Assembly (NCBI RefSeq): GCF_024623065.1
Contig: NZ_JANJZR010000034.1
Span: 1 to 43,978, forward strand
Direction: 5' to 3'
Length of the DNA: 43,978 bases
Source: Bacteroides acidifaciens
Lineage (GTDB): Bacteria; Bacteroidota; Bacteroidia; Bacteroidales; Bacteroidaceae
A program made the position numbers and the translations under genes. This document shows positions 9,088 through 19,206 of the stretch, in pieces. The stretch's first letter is position 1. Each line of letters begins with the position of its first letter. A model generated the notes under the pieces. That model did not search any database. It saw only the letters and a list, made by a program, of their open reading frames with translations, and was not told where the DNA came from.

Positions 9088-10200
9088 ATGCAAATAACAA
9101 TCATAAATATGGAAACAATGGAAAATAACCTTCCTTCCGCTGCTCATCAGGAGAAAGCAAAAAAAATGAAGAAACTTCGTCGCTGGCAGATTGCTATCAG
9201 CCTTCTTGGAGTGGCTATTATTATTTGGGGAGTGATTGAAGTGATCTGCCTTTTTTTGAATTATAGCCAGACGGAGACTAGTAACGATGCACAAATAGAA
9301 CAATATGTGTCTCCTATCAATCTACGTGCTTCAGGTTACATTGACAAAATCTACTTTACAGAACATCAGGAGGTACATAAAGGAGATACTTTGCTGGTAC
9401 TGGATGATCGTGAATATAAAATTCGCGTAATGGAGGCTGAAGCTGCCTTGAAAGATGCGCAAGCCGGTGCGACCGTCATCAATGCTACACTCAATACCAC
9501 GCAGACAACAGCATCTGTTTACGATGCGTCTATTGCCGAAATTGAAGTACGGTTGGCGAAACTGGAAAAAGACCGGAAACGATATGAGAACCTCGTGAAA
9601 CGAAATGCGGCTACTCCTATCCAACTTGAACAGATTGTCACTGATTATGAAGCTACGCGTAAGAAGCTGGAAGCTACGAAAAGGCAGAAAAAAGCAGCTC
9701 TTTCCGGTGTAGATGAAGTGTCCTACCGTCGCATGAATACCGAAGCGGCTATTCAAAGAGCAACAGCTGCGCTCGAAATGGCCCGGTTGAATCTTTCCTA
9801 TACGGTTGTAATAGCTCCTTGTGACGGAAAACTCGGCCGTCGCTCATTAGAGGAAGGACAGTTTATTTCGGCAGGGCAGACCATCACCTATATTCTTCCT
9901 GATACCCAGAAATGGATCGTTGCCAATTATAAGGAGACACAAATCGAGAACCTGCATATCGGACAGGAAGTATTTGTCACAGTAGATGCCATTAGCGATA
10001 AAGAGTTTAAAGGCAAAGTCACCTCTATATCAGGAGCTACCGGCTCCAAATATTCATTAGTGCCGACCGATAACTCCGCAGGTAACTTTGTGAAGATCCA
10101 ACAGCGCATCCCCGTACGCATCGACTTCACCGATTTATCGAAAGAAGACAACGAACGATTAGCAGCAGGCATGATGGTAGTAGTGAAAGCCAAACTCTAA
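9088..10200 (+). CDS. HlyD/EmrA-family membrane-fusion protein
   Basis: A 370-residue periplasmic adaptor. One membrane helix lies at about 34-56, then a biotinyl-lipoyl-like half (VSPINLRASGYIDKIYF), a long helical hairpin (about 110-230), the second lipoyl half (VVIAPCDGKLGRRSLEEGQF) and a beta-barrel domain. The T..SNDAQIEQYVSPI segment is typical of the EmrA group that pairs with MFS pumps. Two later Met codons (9109 and 9118) are alternative starts. The gene sits between a TolC-like and an MFS gene and would link the two across the periplasm. Confidence 0.93.
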   Translation: MQITIINMETMENNLPSAAHQEKAKKMKKLRRWQIAISLLGVAIIIWGVIEVICLFLNYSQTETSNDAQIEQYVSPINLRASGYIDKIYFTEHQEVHKGDTLLVLDDREYKIRVMEAEAALKDAQAGATVINATLNTTQTTASVYDASIAEIEVRLAKLEKDRKRYENLVKRNAATPIQLEQIVTDYEATRKKLEATKRQKKAALSGVDEVSYRRMNTEAAIQRATAALEMARLNLSYTVVIAPCDGKLGRRSLEEGQFISAGQTITYILPDTQKWIVANYKETQIENLHIGQEVFVTVDAISDKEFKGKVTSISGATGSKYSLVPTDNSAGNFVKIQQRIPVRIDFTDLSKEDNERLAAGMMVVVKAKL

Positions 10201-10249
10201 CCACCGTGCACCTATAATTCATAAATCATAATTCATAAATCAAAGATTA

Positions 10250-11887
10250 ATGCCCTCTTATCCTAAAAATTATCCTTTCTATAGCTGGATGCCCAAACCG
10301 TTGGGCATTATCATTCTGTTATTTTTCTTTCTGCCGATTCTTACGGTAGGTGGGGTTTATTCGGTGAATAGCACCGAAATGATGAGCGGGCTTGGCATTA
10401 TATCCGAGCATATCCAGTTTGCCAACTTTGTTACTTCTATTGGTATGGCAGCCTTTGCTCCTTTCCTATATCAGTTGGTGTGTGTGCGGCGGGAGAAGAT
10501 GATGTGTATTGTCGGGTTTGCGTTCATGTATATATTCAGTTATATCTGTGCAAAGACAGACAGCGTTTTTCTGCTGGCGCTTTGTAGTCTTTTGACGGGT
10601 TTCTTGCGTATGGTACTGATGATGGTCAATCTGTTCACACTCATTTGGTATGCGGGTGGAATGGAAGCTACCCGCAATATTACTCCGGGGTTGGAGCCGA
10701 AGGATACTGCCGGTTGGAATAAATTGGACATTGAAAGATGTGTGAGTCAGCCGGCTGTTTATCTGTTTTTTATGATTCTAGGACAGTCGGGCACGGCATT
10801 GACGGCTTGGCTGTCCTTTGAATATGAATGGAAATATGTGTATTACTTTATGATGGGGATTCTTCTGATTTCTATTTTGCTTTTGTTGATTACCATGCCG
10901 AATTATAAGTTTCCCGGAAGGTTTCCTATTAATTTCCGTAAGTTCGGCAATGTCACTGCATTTTGCATCTCGCTGACTTGTCTTACGTATGTGCTGGTTT
11001 ATGGAAAAGTGCTCGACTGGTATGATGACGAATCTATCCGTTGGGCGACAGCTGTAAGTATTCTGTTTGCGGGAATTTTTCTATATATGGACGTAACGCG
11101 CCGGTCGCCTTATGTTTTGCTGGATGCGTTCAAACTGCGTACTATACGTATGGGAGCATTACTTTACTTATTATTGATGGTGATAAACTCCAGTGCTATG
11201 TTTGTCAATGTGTTTGCAGGAGTGGGGATGCATCTCGATAATTTGCAAAATGCTTCATTAGGTAATTGGTGTATGGTAGGTTATGCTATTGGTGCCGTGA
11301 TTGCTATGGTGTTGGGAGGTAAAGGATTACATTTTAAGTATCTGTTTGCGATGGGATTCTTCTTCCTGTCTTTATCAGCTGTTTTCATGTATTTCGAGGT
11401 ACAGACAGCAGGAGTTTACGAGCGTCTGAAATATGCAGTTATCATCCGTGCCACAGGCATGATGATTCTGTATGCGCTGACGGCTGCTTATGCCAATCAA
11501 CGTATGCCTTTTAAATATCTTTCCACCTGGATCTGCATTATGCTTACCGTGCGTATGGTGGTAGGACCGAGTATTGGCGGAGCAATTTATACCAATGTTT
11601 TGCAAGAGCGGCAGCAACACTATATAACCCGTTATGCGCAAAATGTGGACCTGCTTAATCCGGATGCTTCCACTTCTTACCTTGGTACGATACAGGGTAT
11701 GAAATATCAGGGAAAGAGTGAGACGGAAGCCCGTAACATGGCTGCTATATCTACCAAGGGGCGTATTCAGGTGCAGGCCACGCTCTCTGCACTCAAAGAG
11801 ATGGCGGGATGGACAATTTATGGTGGATTAATTTGTATGATATTTGTGCTTGTTGTTCCTTATCCTAAACGAAAATTGCTAACTTAG
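10250..11887 (+). CDS. MFS transporter, EmrB/DHA2-like export pump
   Basis: A 545-residue inner-membrane protein with about 14 hydrophobic helices, the layout of the DHA2 drug:H+ antiporter group. The C-terminal region carries a periplasmic segment and ends in a basic tail (PYPKRKLLT). It follows the adaptor gene after 49 bases that contain a 14-base sequence (TAATTCATAAATCA) repeated twice in tandem. With the two upstream genes it forms a complete EmrAB-TolC-like exporter. The substrate is not predictable; drugs, bile compounds or fatty acids are family precedents. Confidence 0.9.
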   Translation: MPSYPKNYPFYSWMPKPLGIIILLFFFLPILTVGGVYSVNSTEMMSGLGIISEHIQFANFVTSIGMAAFAPFLYQLVCVRREKMMCIVGFAFMYIFSYICAKTDSVFLLALCSLLTGFLRMVLMMVNLFTLIWYAGGMEATRNITPGLEPKDTAGWNKLDIERCVSQPAVYLFFMILGQSGTALTAWLSFEYEWKYVYYFMMGILLISILLLLITMPNYKFPGRFPINFRKFGNVTAFCISLTCLTYVLVYGKVLDWYDDESIRWATAVSILFAGIFLYMDVTRRSPYVLLDAFKLRTIRMGALLYLLLMVINSSAMFVNVFAGVGMHLDNLQNASLGNWCMVGYAIGAVIAMVLGGKGLHFKYLFAMGFFFLSLSAVFMYFEVQTAGVYERLKYAVIIRATGMMILYALTAAYANQRMPFKYLSTWICIMLTVRMVVGPSIGGAIYTNVLQERQQHYITRYAQNVDLLNPDASTSYLGTIQGMKYQGKSETEARNMAAISTKGRIQVQATLSALKEMAGWTIYGGLICMIFVLVVPYPKRKLLT

Positions 11888-11922
11888 CGTCGTTTTTGAT
11901 AATGATCTGTTAATATATTAGT

Positions 11923-12801
11923 ATGATGAATAGCGGACAAGAACGTTTATTGCAGTTTGATCGCGATTTGTTAAGTGGGAAAAATATATGTAGCTCCGAA
12001 GGGATATTTATAAATTTTCCCCCCTCACTGAAGAAACCTTTCCAAATGAAAGGACTAGGGCTGATTATTTGCCACCAGGGCAATTTCCAGTTTTCGCTTA
12101 ATCAGAAAAAGCATTTAGCAGAAGCAGGCGAAAGTTTGTTTATTCCCGAAGACGGTGAGTTTCAGGTTTTGCAAGAGTCGGAAGACATGGAGGTGCGGAT
12201 TTTGATCTATCAGATAGAACCTATCCGGGATATTATGGGGAATCTGGTTGTTTCCATGTATATGTATTCCCGCCTTACTCCCGAAGAACCTTCTTGTGTC
12301 TGGTCTACTGGTGAGGAAGAAGAGGTAGTAAAGTATATGTCCTTATTGGACAATGTGTTACAGTCAGAGGAAAATTCATTTAAACTTTATGAACAGAAAT
12401 TACTTCTACTTGCATTGACGTACAGGATTTGCTCTATTTATAATCGCAAACTCGTCAATGACGGGCAGGAAGTGGGAGGACGCAAAAACGAAGTCTTTAT
12501 TCATTTGATCCAGTTAATCGAAAAATATTATATGCAGGAGCGGGGTGTTGAGTTTTATGCGGATAAATTGTGTTTGTCTCCTAAATATCTTTCTGCCGTT
12601 TCTAAAAGTATCTGCGGATATACTGTGCAGGAACTTGTATTCAAAGCTATCATTCGTAAGAGCATCTCATTACTTAAAAATACGCAGAAGGATATTCAGG
12701 AGATTTCAAATGCCTTCGGTTTCCCCAATGCTTCCTATTTCGGTACGTTCTTTAAGAAGCAGGTTGGGGTTTCACCGCAGCAATATCGGAAGGATCTTTA
12801 A
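11923..12801 (+). CDS. AraC-family transcriptional regulator
   Basis: A 292-residue regulator. The N-terminal 160 residues form a cupin-like sensor (GLIICHQGNFQFSLN, EAGESLFIPEDGEF). The C-terminal 100 residues hold the paired helix-turn-helix of the AraC family (FYADKLCLSPKYLSAVSKS, then DIQEISNAFGFPNASYFGTF and the closing GVSPQQYRK). It lies 36 bases after the efflux pump in the same direction and probably regulates that operon, by analogy with similar arrangements. Its stop codon is only 4 bases from the stop of upp on the other strand, with no visible terminator between. Confidence 0.93.
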   Translation: MMNSGQERLLQFDRDLLSGKNICSSEGIFINFPPSLKKPFQMKGLGLIICHQGNFQFSLNQKKHLAEAGESLFIPEDGEFQVLQESEDMEVRILIYQIEPIRDIMGNLVVSMYMYSRLTPEEPSCVWSTGEEEEVVKYMSLLDNVLQSEENSFKLYEQKLLLLALTYRICSIYNRKLVNDGQEVGGRKNEVFIHLIQLIEKYYMQERGVEFYADKLCLSPKYLSAVSKSICGYTVQELVFKAIIRKSISLLKNTQKDIQEISNAFGFPNASYFGTFFKKQVGVSPQQYRKDL

Positions 12802-12805
12802 ACGT

Positions 12806-13459
12806 TTATTCTTTTTCACCATAGGCAAGATCGCCTGCATCGCCCAGTCCCGGAACAATGTAAGAATGTTCGTTGATTTCAGGATCAATGGCTGCGCACC
12901 AGATTGTTGTCTTGTCTTCAGGAAATACATTCTTTATATGATCGATAGCCTTTTGGCTGGCGATAATCGAAGCAACATGAATTTCGGCAGGGTGTCCTTT
13001 AGTTAGCATTGCTTGGTAACTAAGTTCCATACTTCCTCCTGTTGCCAGCATAGGGTCGGTGATAATCAGCGTTTTGTCATCAATGCGGGGAGAAGCGATA
13101 TATTCTATGTGTATATCGAATTTTAGCGTATCTTTATATTTGCGGTAAGCGGAAACAAACGCATTCTCCGCCCCGTCGAAATAACTCAGAAAACCTTGGT
13201 GGAAAGGAAGACCGGCACGTAGAATAGTGCTGATTACTAATTGGTTGTCCGGCGTGCTGACCGGAGCGATGCCCAATGGTGTCTGGATGTTCTTTACCGA
13301 GTATTGAAACTCTTTACTCATTTCATAAGCCATGATTTCTCCGATACGCTCGATATTACGGCGGAAACGCAGGCGGTCATTTTGCACTTCTACATTCCTG
13401 ATTTCGGATATGTACTGGTTTAGAATCGAATTAGTTTGGCCAAAATCAATTACTTTCAT
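12806..13459 (-). CDS. upp: Uracil phosphoribosyltransferase
   Basis: A 217-residue cytosolic pyrimidine-salvage enzyme making UMP from uracil and PRPP. The PRPP-binding loop DPMLATGGS is at 135-143, ILRAGLP at 79-85, and the C-terminal uracil-site segment YIVPGLGDAGDLAYG is intact. Its length fits the family. It is a single-gene unit on the minus strand, convergent with the AraC gene. Upstream sequence contains a near -7 box but no confident promoter. Confidence 0.97.
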   Translation of the reverse strand: MKVIDFGQTNSILNQYISEIRNVEVQNDRLRFRRNIERIGEIMAYEMSKEFQYSVKNIQTPLGIAPVSTPDNQLVISTILRAGLPFHQGFLSYFDGAENAFVSAYRKYKDTLKFDIHIEYIASPRIDDKTLIITDPMLATGGSMELSYQAMLTKGHPAEIHVASIIASQKAIDHIKNVFPEDKTTIWCAAIDPEINEHSYIVPGLGDAGDLAYGEKE

Positions 13460-13639
13460 ATTATTTTTTATTCAGATTTTAATCTTATTTTCACAGCATT
13501 GCTAGCATACTGACTTGCAAAGTAAGTGATAATCTTTCAAATTGCAACGTTCAGTTTGCAGATATTGTTAGGAATTTATAAAAGAGATTCAATTAGGGAA
13601 AAATTTCTCTAATACCTTCTTCCTTTCCAAAGAAAGTGT

Positions 13640-13647
13640 TACTTTTG
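13640..13647 (+). promoter_or_regulatory. Promoter -7 box of pckA
   Basis: TACTTTTG fits TAnnTTTG. Transcription from about 13654 gives a leader of about 90 bases before the ATG at 13746. The leader includes a stem AAGGGG / CCCCTT near 13661-13683. No clear -33 element. Confidence 0.55.
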
Positions 13648-13745
13648 TACCCGGATTTACAAGGGGGTGTTCCCAATCCCCTTCTTAATTAAAGGTGAAA
13701 AGAGATAATAAAACAAAATACCAATTTTTAATTAATTCAAAGAAA

Positions 13746-15353
13746 ATGGCAAATTTAGATTTAAGCAAGTACGGTATCACAGGTGTGACCGAGATTTTGC
13801 ACAATCCGTCTTATGACGTTTTGTTCGCTGAGGAAACAAAACCAGGTCTGGAAGGCTTTGAAAAAGGTCAAGTAACTGAATTAGGTGCTGTTAATGTAAT
13901 GACAGGTATCTATACCGGTCGTTCTCCTAAAGATAAATTCTTCGTTAAAAATGAAGCTTCTGCTGATTCTGTATGGTGGACTTCTGACGAATACAAAAAC
14001 GATAACAAACCATGTTCTGAAGAAGCTTGGGCTGACTTGAAAGCTAAAGCTGTAAAACAACTTTCCGGCAAACGTTTGTTCGTTGTTGATACTTTCTGTG
14101 GTGCTAACGAAGCTACTCGTATGAAAGTACGTTTCATCATGGAAGTGGCTTGGCAGGCTCACTTCGTAACTAACATGTTCATCCGCCCGACTGCTGAAGA
14201 ACTTGCTAACTACGGAGAACCTGATTTCGTATGTTTCAACGCTTCTAAAGCAAAAGTTGACAACTACAAAGAACTGGGCTTGAACTCTGAAACTGCTACA
14301 GTATTCAACCTGAAGACTAAAGAACAAGTAATCCTGAATACTTGGTACGGTGGTGAAATGAAGAAAGGTATGTTCTCTATTATGAACTACATGAACCCGC
14401 TTCGTGGTATCGCTTCTATGCACTGCTCTGCTAACACAGATATGGAAGGAACTAGCTCTGCTATCTTCTTCGGATTGTCTGGTACAGGTAAGACTACTTT
14501 GTCTACTGACCCGAAACGTAAATTGATCGGTGATGACGAACACGGATGGGATAACGAAGGTGTATTCAACTACGAAGGTGGTTGCTACGCTAAGGTTATC
14601 AACTTGGATAAAGATAGCGAACCGGATATCTACAATGCTATCAAACGTGATGCTTTACTTGAAAACGTAACTGTTGATGCTAACGGTAAGATTGATTTCA
14701 CTGACAAGAGCGTGACTGAAAACACTCGTGTTTCTTATCCTATCTATCACATCGAAAACATCGTTAAACCGGTTTCTAAAGGTCCTCACGCAAAACAAGT
14801 TATCTTCTTGTCTGCTGATGCGTTCGGTGTATTGCCTCCAGTATCTATCCTGAATCCGGAACAGGCTCAATACTACTTCTTGTCTGGATTTACAGCTAAA
14901 TTGGCTGGTACAGAACGTGGTATCACTGAACCGACTCCGACATTCTCTGCCTGCTTCGGTGCTGCTTTCTTGTCATTGCACCCGACTAAATATGCAGAAG
15001 AACTGGTTAAGAAGATGGAGATGACTGGTGCTAAGGCATATTTGGTTAACACAGGTTGGAATGGTACAGGCAAACGTATCTCTATCAAAGATACTCGTGG
15101 TATCATCGACGCTATCCTTAGCGGTTCTATCGACAAAGCTCCTACTAAGGTTATTCCTTTCTTCGACTTTGTTGTTCCTACAGAACTTCCGGGTGTTGAT
15201 CCGAAGATTCTTGACCCGCGCGACACTTACGAATGTGCTTGCAAATGGGAAGAAAAAGCAAAAGATTTGGCTGGACGTTTCATTAAGAACTTCGCTAAAT
15301 TTACTGGTAACGAAGCTGGTAAGGCTTTGGTTGCTGCTGGTCCGAAACTCTAA
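13746..15353 (+). CDS. pckA: Phosphoenolpyruvate carboxykinase (ATP)
   Basis: A 535-residue enzyme joining PEP and CO2 to oxaloacetate; in Bacteroides it feeds the fumarate/succinate fermentation branch. Visible are the substrate-binding TGRSPKDKF near 55-63, the phosphate-binding loop GLSGTGKTT near 238-246, the FEGGCYAK-like [11 protein letters not shown] and the C-terminal ATP-site region. I start it at 13746 ([13 protein letters not shown]), where known Bacteroides proteins begin; an in-frame ATG at 13695 would add 17 lysine- and asparagine-rich residues lying in the leader. Codon use is strongly biased (many GCT, AAC, CGT), which suggests high expression. A perfect terminator follows. 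Confidence 0.97.
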   Translation: MANLDLSKYGITGVTEILHNPSYDVLFAEETKPGLEGFEKGQVTELGAVNVMTGIYTGRSPKDKFFVKNEASADSVWWTSDEYKNDNKPCSEEAWADLKAKAVKQLSGKRLFVVDTFCGANEATRMKVRFIMEVAWQAHFVTNMFIRPTAEELANYGEPDFVCFNASKAKVDNYKELGLNSETATVFNLKTKEQVILNTWYGGEMKKGMFSIMNYMNPLRGIASMHCSANTDMEGTSSAIFFGLSGTGKTTLSTDPKRKLIGDDEHGWDNEGVFNYEGGCYAKVINLDKDSEPDIYNAIKRDALLENVTVDANGKIDFTDKSVTENTRVSYPIYHIENIVKPVSKGPHAKQVIFLSADAFGVLPPVSILNPEQAQYYFLSGFTAKLAGTERGITEPTPTFSACFGAAFLSLHPTKYAEELVKKMEMTGAKAYLVNTGWNGTGKRISIKDTRGIIDAILSGSIDKAPTKVIPFFDFVVPTELPGVDPKILDPRDTYECACKWEEKAKDLAGRFIKNFAKFTGNEAGKALVAAGPKL

Positions 15354-15376
15354 TTGGAGAATCAGATATAATATGG

Positions 15377-15407
15377 AAGGCGGTTCGATTTCGAACCGCC
15401 TTTTTTA
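15377..15407 (+). terminator. Intrinsic terminator of pckA
   Basis: AAGGCGGTTCGA and TCGAACCGCCTT form a perfect 12-bp stem with a TT/T loop and a run of six T. Confidence 0.93.
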
Positions 15408-15627
15408 TTGCTATACTGTGTCTTTCTATGAAAAGGAATATTGTCTGTTTTGTTTTTTTTCTATATTTGTCAAAATGGAGTTATTTACTTTTAATGATAG
15501 CTATGACGTATCTGGATACAGGCAAACTTTAAAACAGTGAAGGAATGTAACTGCCGGATTGAATATGATGTGGCTGAAGGGCTTATTAGAAAATAAATAG
15601 AAAATGTCGGAAAATTAGAAAGTAGGA

Positions 15628-16185
15628 ATGGTATTAGAGTATTTGAAATTGTTCGTGACGTTTGCGAAGATTGGAATGTTTACTATTGGTGGTGGTTATG
15701 CCATGATTCCACTGATTGAACGGGAGATCGTTGCCAAACAGTGGATGAGTAAGGAGGAATTTATGGAGATGTTTGCCTTGACGCAATCACTACCGGGTGT
15801 GTTTGCTGTGAATATTTCTATTTTTGTGGGATATAAGTTGTATAAAGTGGGTGGGAGTCTGGTATGTGCATTGGCTACGATTCTTCCCTCTTTTGTTATC
15901 ATGATGCTGATAGCCATGTTTTTTGCACGGTTTCAAGATAATGAAGTGATGATTCGCATCTTTAATGGAATACGTCCTGCTGTGGTAGCGTTGATTCTGT
16001 TTCCTTGTATTTCGGCTGTAAGAGCTCTGAAACTGAAATACCTTCAGTTGGTTGCTCCTGCCATAGCTACTCTTTTGATTTGGCAGTTTGGACTGTCTCC
16101 TATTTATATTGTATTGGCAGGAATTTTGGGAGGACTGGTATATACATTGTGGTTGAAAGAAAAAATAATGAATAAAGAGATATGA
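15628..16185 (+). CDS. Chromate transporter family protein, first half-size subunit
   Basis: A 185-residue membrane protein of the CHR family. It shows the CHR hallmarks FAKIGMFTIGGGYAMIPLI near 10-28 and LPGVFAVNISIFVGYKL near 52-68, with about five to six hydrophobic helices. It is a half-length form: its stop codon overlaps the start of a second CHR gene by 4 bases, so the two products probably form one transporter. Chromate export is the family name, but in anaerobic gut bacteria the natural anion may be different. Confidence 0.9.
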   Translation: MVLEYLKLFVTFAKIGMFTIGGGYAMIPLIEREIVAKQWMSKEEFMEMFALTQSLPGVFAVNISIFVGYKLYKVGGSLVCALATILPSFVIMMLIAMFFARFQDNEVMIRIFNGIRPAVVALILFPCISAVRALKLKYLQLVAPAIATLLIWQFGLSPIYIVLAGILGGLVYTLWLKEKIMNKEI

Positions 16186-16706
16186 TATATTTGCAGTTAC
16201 TTTGGGTGTATCTTAAAATAGGAATGTTTGGTTTTGGAGGTGGATATGCAATGCTTTCCCTTATTCAACATGAGATAGTGGATATTCATCATTGGCTGAC
16301 TCCCCAACAGTTTACGGATGTGGTGGCGATTTCGCAAATGACTCCGGGGCCGATTGGTATCAATAGTGCTACTTATGTAGGGTATGCGGTAACGCAAAGC
16401 GTGTGGGGAGCGGTGCTAGCTACGGTAGCGGTTTGTTTACCTTCTTTTATTCTAGTGTTGCTCATTTCTTATTTCTTTGCGAAGTGTAAGGATAACAAGT
16501 ATATTAAGGCGGCTATGTCCGGACTGTTACCTATGTCGGTTGCTCTGATTGCTTCGGCTGCATTGCTTATGATGAATAGAGAAAATTTTATGGACTATAA
16601 AAGTATCGGTATTTTTGCGGCAGCCTTTTGGGTTACATGGAAATGGAATCTTCACCCTATCCTGTTGATTTGTCTGGCGGGTGTGGTAGGATTGTTGTTG
16701 TATTAG
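16182..16706 (+). CDS. Chromate transporter family protein, second half-size subunit
   Basis: A 174-residue CHR-family membrane protein with YLKIGMFGFGGGYAMLSLI near 10-28 and MTPGPIGINSATYVGYAV near 53-70, a sister of the gene directly upstream (4-base ATGA overlap, translationally coupled). The two short proteins correspond to the two halves of long CHR transporters and would insert with opposite topology. It ends at a hairpin shared with convergent typA. Confidence 0.9.
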   Translation: MIYLQLLWVYLKIGMFGFGGGYAMLSLIQHEIVDIHHWLTPQQFTDVVAISQMTPGPIGINSATYVGYAVTQSVWGAVLATVAVCLPSFILVLLISYFFAKCKDNKYIKAAMSGLLPMSVALIASAALLMMNRENFMDYKSIGIFAAAFWVTWKWNLHPILLICLAGVVGLLLY

Positions 16707-16735
16707 TAATGTTTGTAATATTTGCAGGAAAAAAT

Positions 16736-16772
16736 GAAATCCCGGTAAAACACAGCGTTTCACCGGGATTTC
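16736..16772. terminator. Bidirectional terminator between chromate genes and typA
   Basis: GAAATCCCGGT (16736-16746) and ACCGGGATTTC (16762-16772) pair perfectly; a small inner stem AAAC/GTTT extends it. It lies between convergent genes and can serve both. Confidence 0.8.
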
Positions 16773-16796
16773 TATTATAATATAATGAAAGAATGG

Positions 16797-18596
16797 TTAG
16801 TTCTTGTTGGCACGTTTACGTTCGATTTCGTCCAAAATCACTTTACGCATGCGCATTGCCTTTGGAGTAACTTCCACGTATTCGTCTTCCTTAATATATT
16901 CCAATGCTTCTTCAAGTGAGAACTGGATAGGCGGAATCAGACGTACTTTGTCATCCGAACCGGAAGCACGCATATTCGTCAGCTTCTTCGATTTGGTTAC
17001 GTTGATAACCAAGTCGTTGTCATGAGAGTGCTCGCCTACTACCTGTCCTGCATAGACTTCGTCCTGCGGGAAAATAAAGAACTTACCGCGATCCTGTAAT
17101 TTGTCGATGGCATAAGCAAAAGCTGTTCCGCTTTCCATAGCAATCATAGAACCATTGGTACGACGTTCAATTTCTCCTTTGTGCGGCTGATATTCTTTGA
17201 AACGGTGTGCCATAATGGCTTCACCGGCAGAAGCTGTCAGTACATTGGTACGCAAACCGATGATACCGCGTGAAGGCATATTGAATTCAAGATTGATGCG
17301 TTCGCCTGTATTTTCCATCTTTACCATTTCACCTTTACGGCGGGTAACCATATCAATAATCTTGCTGGAATATTCTTCCGGTACGTTGATGGTCAACTCT
17401 TCAATCGGTTCGCATTTCACGCCGTCGATTTCTCTGAAGATAACCTGTGGCTGACCTACCTGCAGTTCATATCCTTCGCGGCGCATTGTTTCAATCAATA
17501 CAGAAAGGTGGAGTACACCACGGCCGGAAACAATCCATTTACCGTCTTCTTCACTCTTTCTTACGCGGAGAGCCAGGTTCTTGTCGAGTTCCTTCATCAG
17601 ACGGTCGTGGATGTGACGTGAAGTCACAAACTTACCATCCTTACCGAAGAAAGGAGAATCGTTGATAGCAAACAACATACTCATGGTTGGTTCATCAATT
17701 GCGATGGGTGGCAGTGCTTCCGGACTTTCGAAATCACAAACTGTATCTCCAATCTCGAATCCGTCAATACCTACCAGCGCGCAGATGTCACCGGAAGAAA
17801 CCTCATTTGTTTTCACACGGCCTAAACCTTCGAAAACATGGAGCTCTTTAATTTTGCTCTTGAACATATCGCCGTTACGTTTCACAAGCGTTATATTCAT
17901 GCCTTCTTTTAATGTACCACGATGTACGCGACCTACGGCAATACGACCGGTATAAGAAGAATAATCCAGAGAAGTAATCAACATCTGGGGAGTACCTTCC
18001 AACTGTTGCGGTGCCGGAATGTTTTCGACGATACAATCCAGTAGCGGAGTGATGCTGTCAGTTTGTTGCTGCCAGTCGGTGCTCATCCAGTTGTTTTTGG
18101 CGGAACCATAAATCACGGGGAAGTCCAACTGATCTTCCGTTGCGTTCAAGCTGAACATCAAGTCGAAAACCATCTCGTAAACTTCTTCCGGGCGGCAGTT
18201 AGGTTTATCTACCTTATTAACTACCACAATGGGTTTCAAACCGATTTCGAGCGCCTTTTGCAGTACGAAACGAGTCTGGGGCATCGGACCTTCGAAGGCA
18301 TCTACCAACAGAATACAGCCATCGGCCATATTCAATACACGTTCTACCTCACCACCGAAGTCGCTGTGTCCCGGAGTATCAATAATATTAATTTTTGTAC
18401 CGTTGTAATTGATGGATACGTTTTTGGAGAGAATTGTTATACCACGTTCGCGTTCCAAATCGTTGTTATCCAGGATAAGTTCACCACTATTTTGGTTGCT
18501 GCGGAATAAATTTCCGGCCAATAGCATCTTGTCAACCAGCGTTGTTTTCCCATGGTCAACATGGGCAATGATTGCAATGTTTCGAATATTTTGCAT
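16797..18596 (-). CDS. typA: Translational GTPase TypA/BipA
   Basis: A 599-residue ribosome-associated GTPase of the EF-G/LepA class involved in ribosome assembly and stress adaptation. G motifs: AHVDHGKT (11-18), ERERGITI in switch II's neighbourhood, [14 protein letters not shown] (G3) and NKVDKPN (G4); the EF-G-like domains and the BipA-specific C-terminal part follow. I start at 18596 ([16 protein letters not shown]) because a longer reading from 18734 would run over its own promoter box (18618-18625) and over the rpsO promoter. Divergent from rpsO. Confidence 0.96.
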   Translation of the reverse strand: MQNIRNIAIIAHVDHGKTTLVDKMLLAGNLFRSNQNSGELILDNNDLERERGITILSKNVSINYNGTKINIIDTPGHSDFGGEVERVLNMADGCILLVDAFEGPMPQTRFVLQKALEIGLKPIVVVNKVDKPNCRPEEVYEMVFDLMFSLNATEDQLDFPVIYGSAKNNWMSTDWQQQTDSITPLLDCIVENIPAPQQLEGTPQMLITSLDYSSYTGRIAVGRVHRGTLKEGMNITLVKRNGDMFKSKIKELHVFEGLGRVKTNEVSSGDICALVGIDGFEIGDTVCDFESPEALPPIAIDEPTMSMLFAINDSPFFGKDGKFVTSRHIHDRLMKELDKNLALRVRKSEEDGKWIVSGRGVLHLSVLIETMRREGYELQVGQPQVIFREIDGVKCEPIEELTINVPEEYSSKIIDMVTRRKGEMVKMENTGERINLEFNMPSRGIIGLRTNVLTASAGEAIMAHRFKEYQPHKGEIERRTNGSMIAMESGTAFAYAIDKLQDRGKFFIFPQDEVYAGQVVGEHSHDNDLVINVTKSKKLTNMRASGSDDKVRLIPPIQFSLEEALEYIKEDEYVEVTPKAMRMRKVILDEIERKRANKN

Positions 18597-18617
18597 ATAA
18601 TACCTATTATTTGGCTG

Positions 18618-18625
18618 CAAAGGTA
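18618..18625 (-). promoter_or_regulatory. Promoter -7 box of typA
   Basis: Minus strand TACCTTTG matches TAnnTTTG 22 bases before the typA ATG. It also rules out the longer upstream reading of typA. Confidence 0.6.
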
Positions 18626-18678
18626 CGAAAATAGGATTAGAAATATACGCAATGATAGCAATTTTTTCTTGTAAATCG

Positions 18679-18709
18679 TTGTGTGATATAAAGATAATGC
18701 CTATCTTTG
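18679..18709 (+). promoter_or_regulatory. Promoter of rpsO
   Basis: TTG (18679-18681), 20 bases, TATCTTTG (18702-18709). The transcript would begin near 18716, with a leader of about 36 bases before the ATG at 18752. Confidence 0.7.
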
Positions 18710-18751
18710 CACGCTCAAAAGAATAATTTATCAATTAAAATTCTAAGAATT

Positions 18752-19021
18752 ATGTATTTAGACGCTGCTAAAAAGCAAGAAATCTTCGGAAAGTACGGAA
18801 AGTCTAACACTGACACCGGCTCAGCTGAGGCCCAAGTGGCATTGTTTTCCTACCGTATTTCTCATCTGACTGAGCACATGAAGCTCAACAGAAAAGATTA
18901 TAGTACTGAAAGAGCGTTAACAATGTTGGTAGGTAAGCGTCGTCGCTTACTCGACTACCTGAAAGCAAGAGATATCGAAAGATATCGTGCTATTGTTAAA
19001 GAGCTCGGTTTGCGTAAGTAA
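18752..19021 (+). CDS. rpsO: 30S ribosomal protein S15
   Basis: An 89-residue small-subunit protein that binds 16S rRNA early in assembly. The family core is clear: NTDTGSAEAQVALFSYRI near 20-37, LTEHMKLNRKDYSTERAL and the basic RRRLLDYLKARD helix. The ATG at 18752 gives exactly the standard length; an earlier in-frame ATG at 18707 lies inside the promoter and is rejected. A strong terminator follows. Confidence 0.98.
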   Translation: MYLDAAKKQEIFGKYGKSNTDTGSAEAQVALFSYRISHLTEHMKLNRKDYSTERALTMLVGKRRRLLDYLKARDIERYRAIVKELGLRK

Positions 19022-19043
19022 TCTGCTTGTCGCGAAAAGATTT

Positions 19044-19079
19044 AAAGCCGTTCCTCATGATAGAGGAGCGGCTTTTTTT
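19044..19079 (+). terminator. Intrinsic terminator of rpsO
   Basis: AAAGCCG..CCTC and GAGG..CGGCTTT pair around a short loop (one mismatch), followed by seven T. Confidence 0.88.
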
Positions 19080-19125
19080 AGTTTCTTCTTTTTCTTCCTG
19101 ATAGTCGTATTTTCTTCGGTTATAA

Positions 19126-19156
19126 TTGTGTTCATCTAAAGATTTTGCTATTTTTG
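19126..19156 (+). promoter_or_regulatory. Promoter of the HTH-cupin gene
   Basis: TTG (19126-19128), 20 bases, TATTTTTG (19149-19156), about 50 bases before the ATG at 19207. Confidence 0.6.
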
Positions 19157-19206
19157 CAGCTTAATTATTATAATTTATCACCTTTGATAACTAAAATGCT
19201 TTCAAA

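Noticed and set aside
12545..13006. 153-codon plus-strand frame across the AraC/upp junction
   Set aside because: It lies over the ends of two well-supported genes on other frames; no recognisable domain.
18597..18734. N-terminal extension of TypA by 46 residues
   Set aside because: The segment contains the TypA promoter box and the opposite rpsO promoter; the family starts at the later Met.
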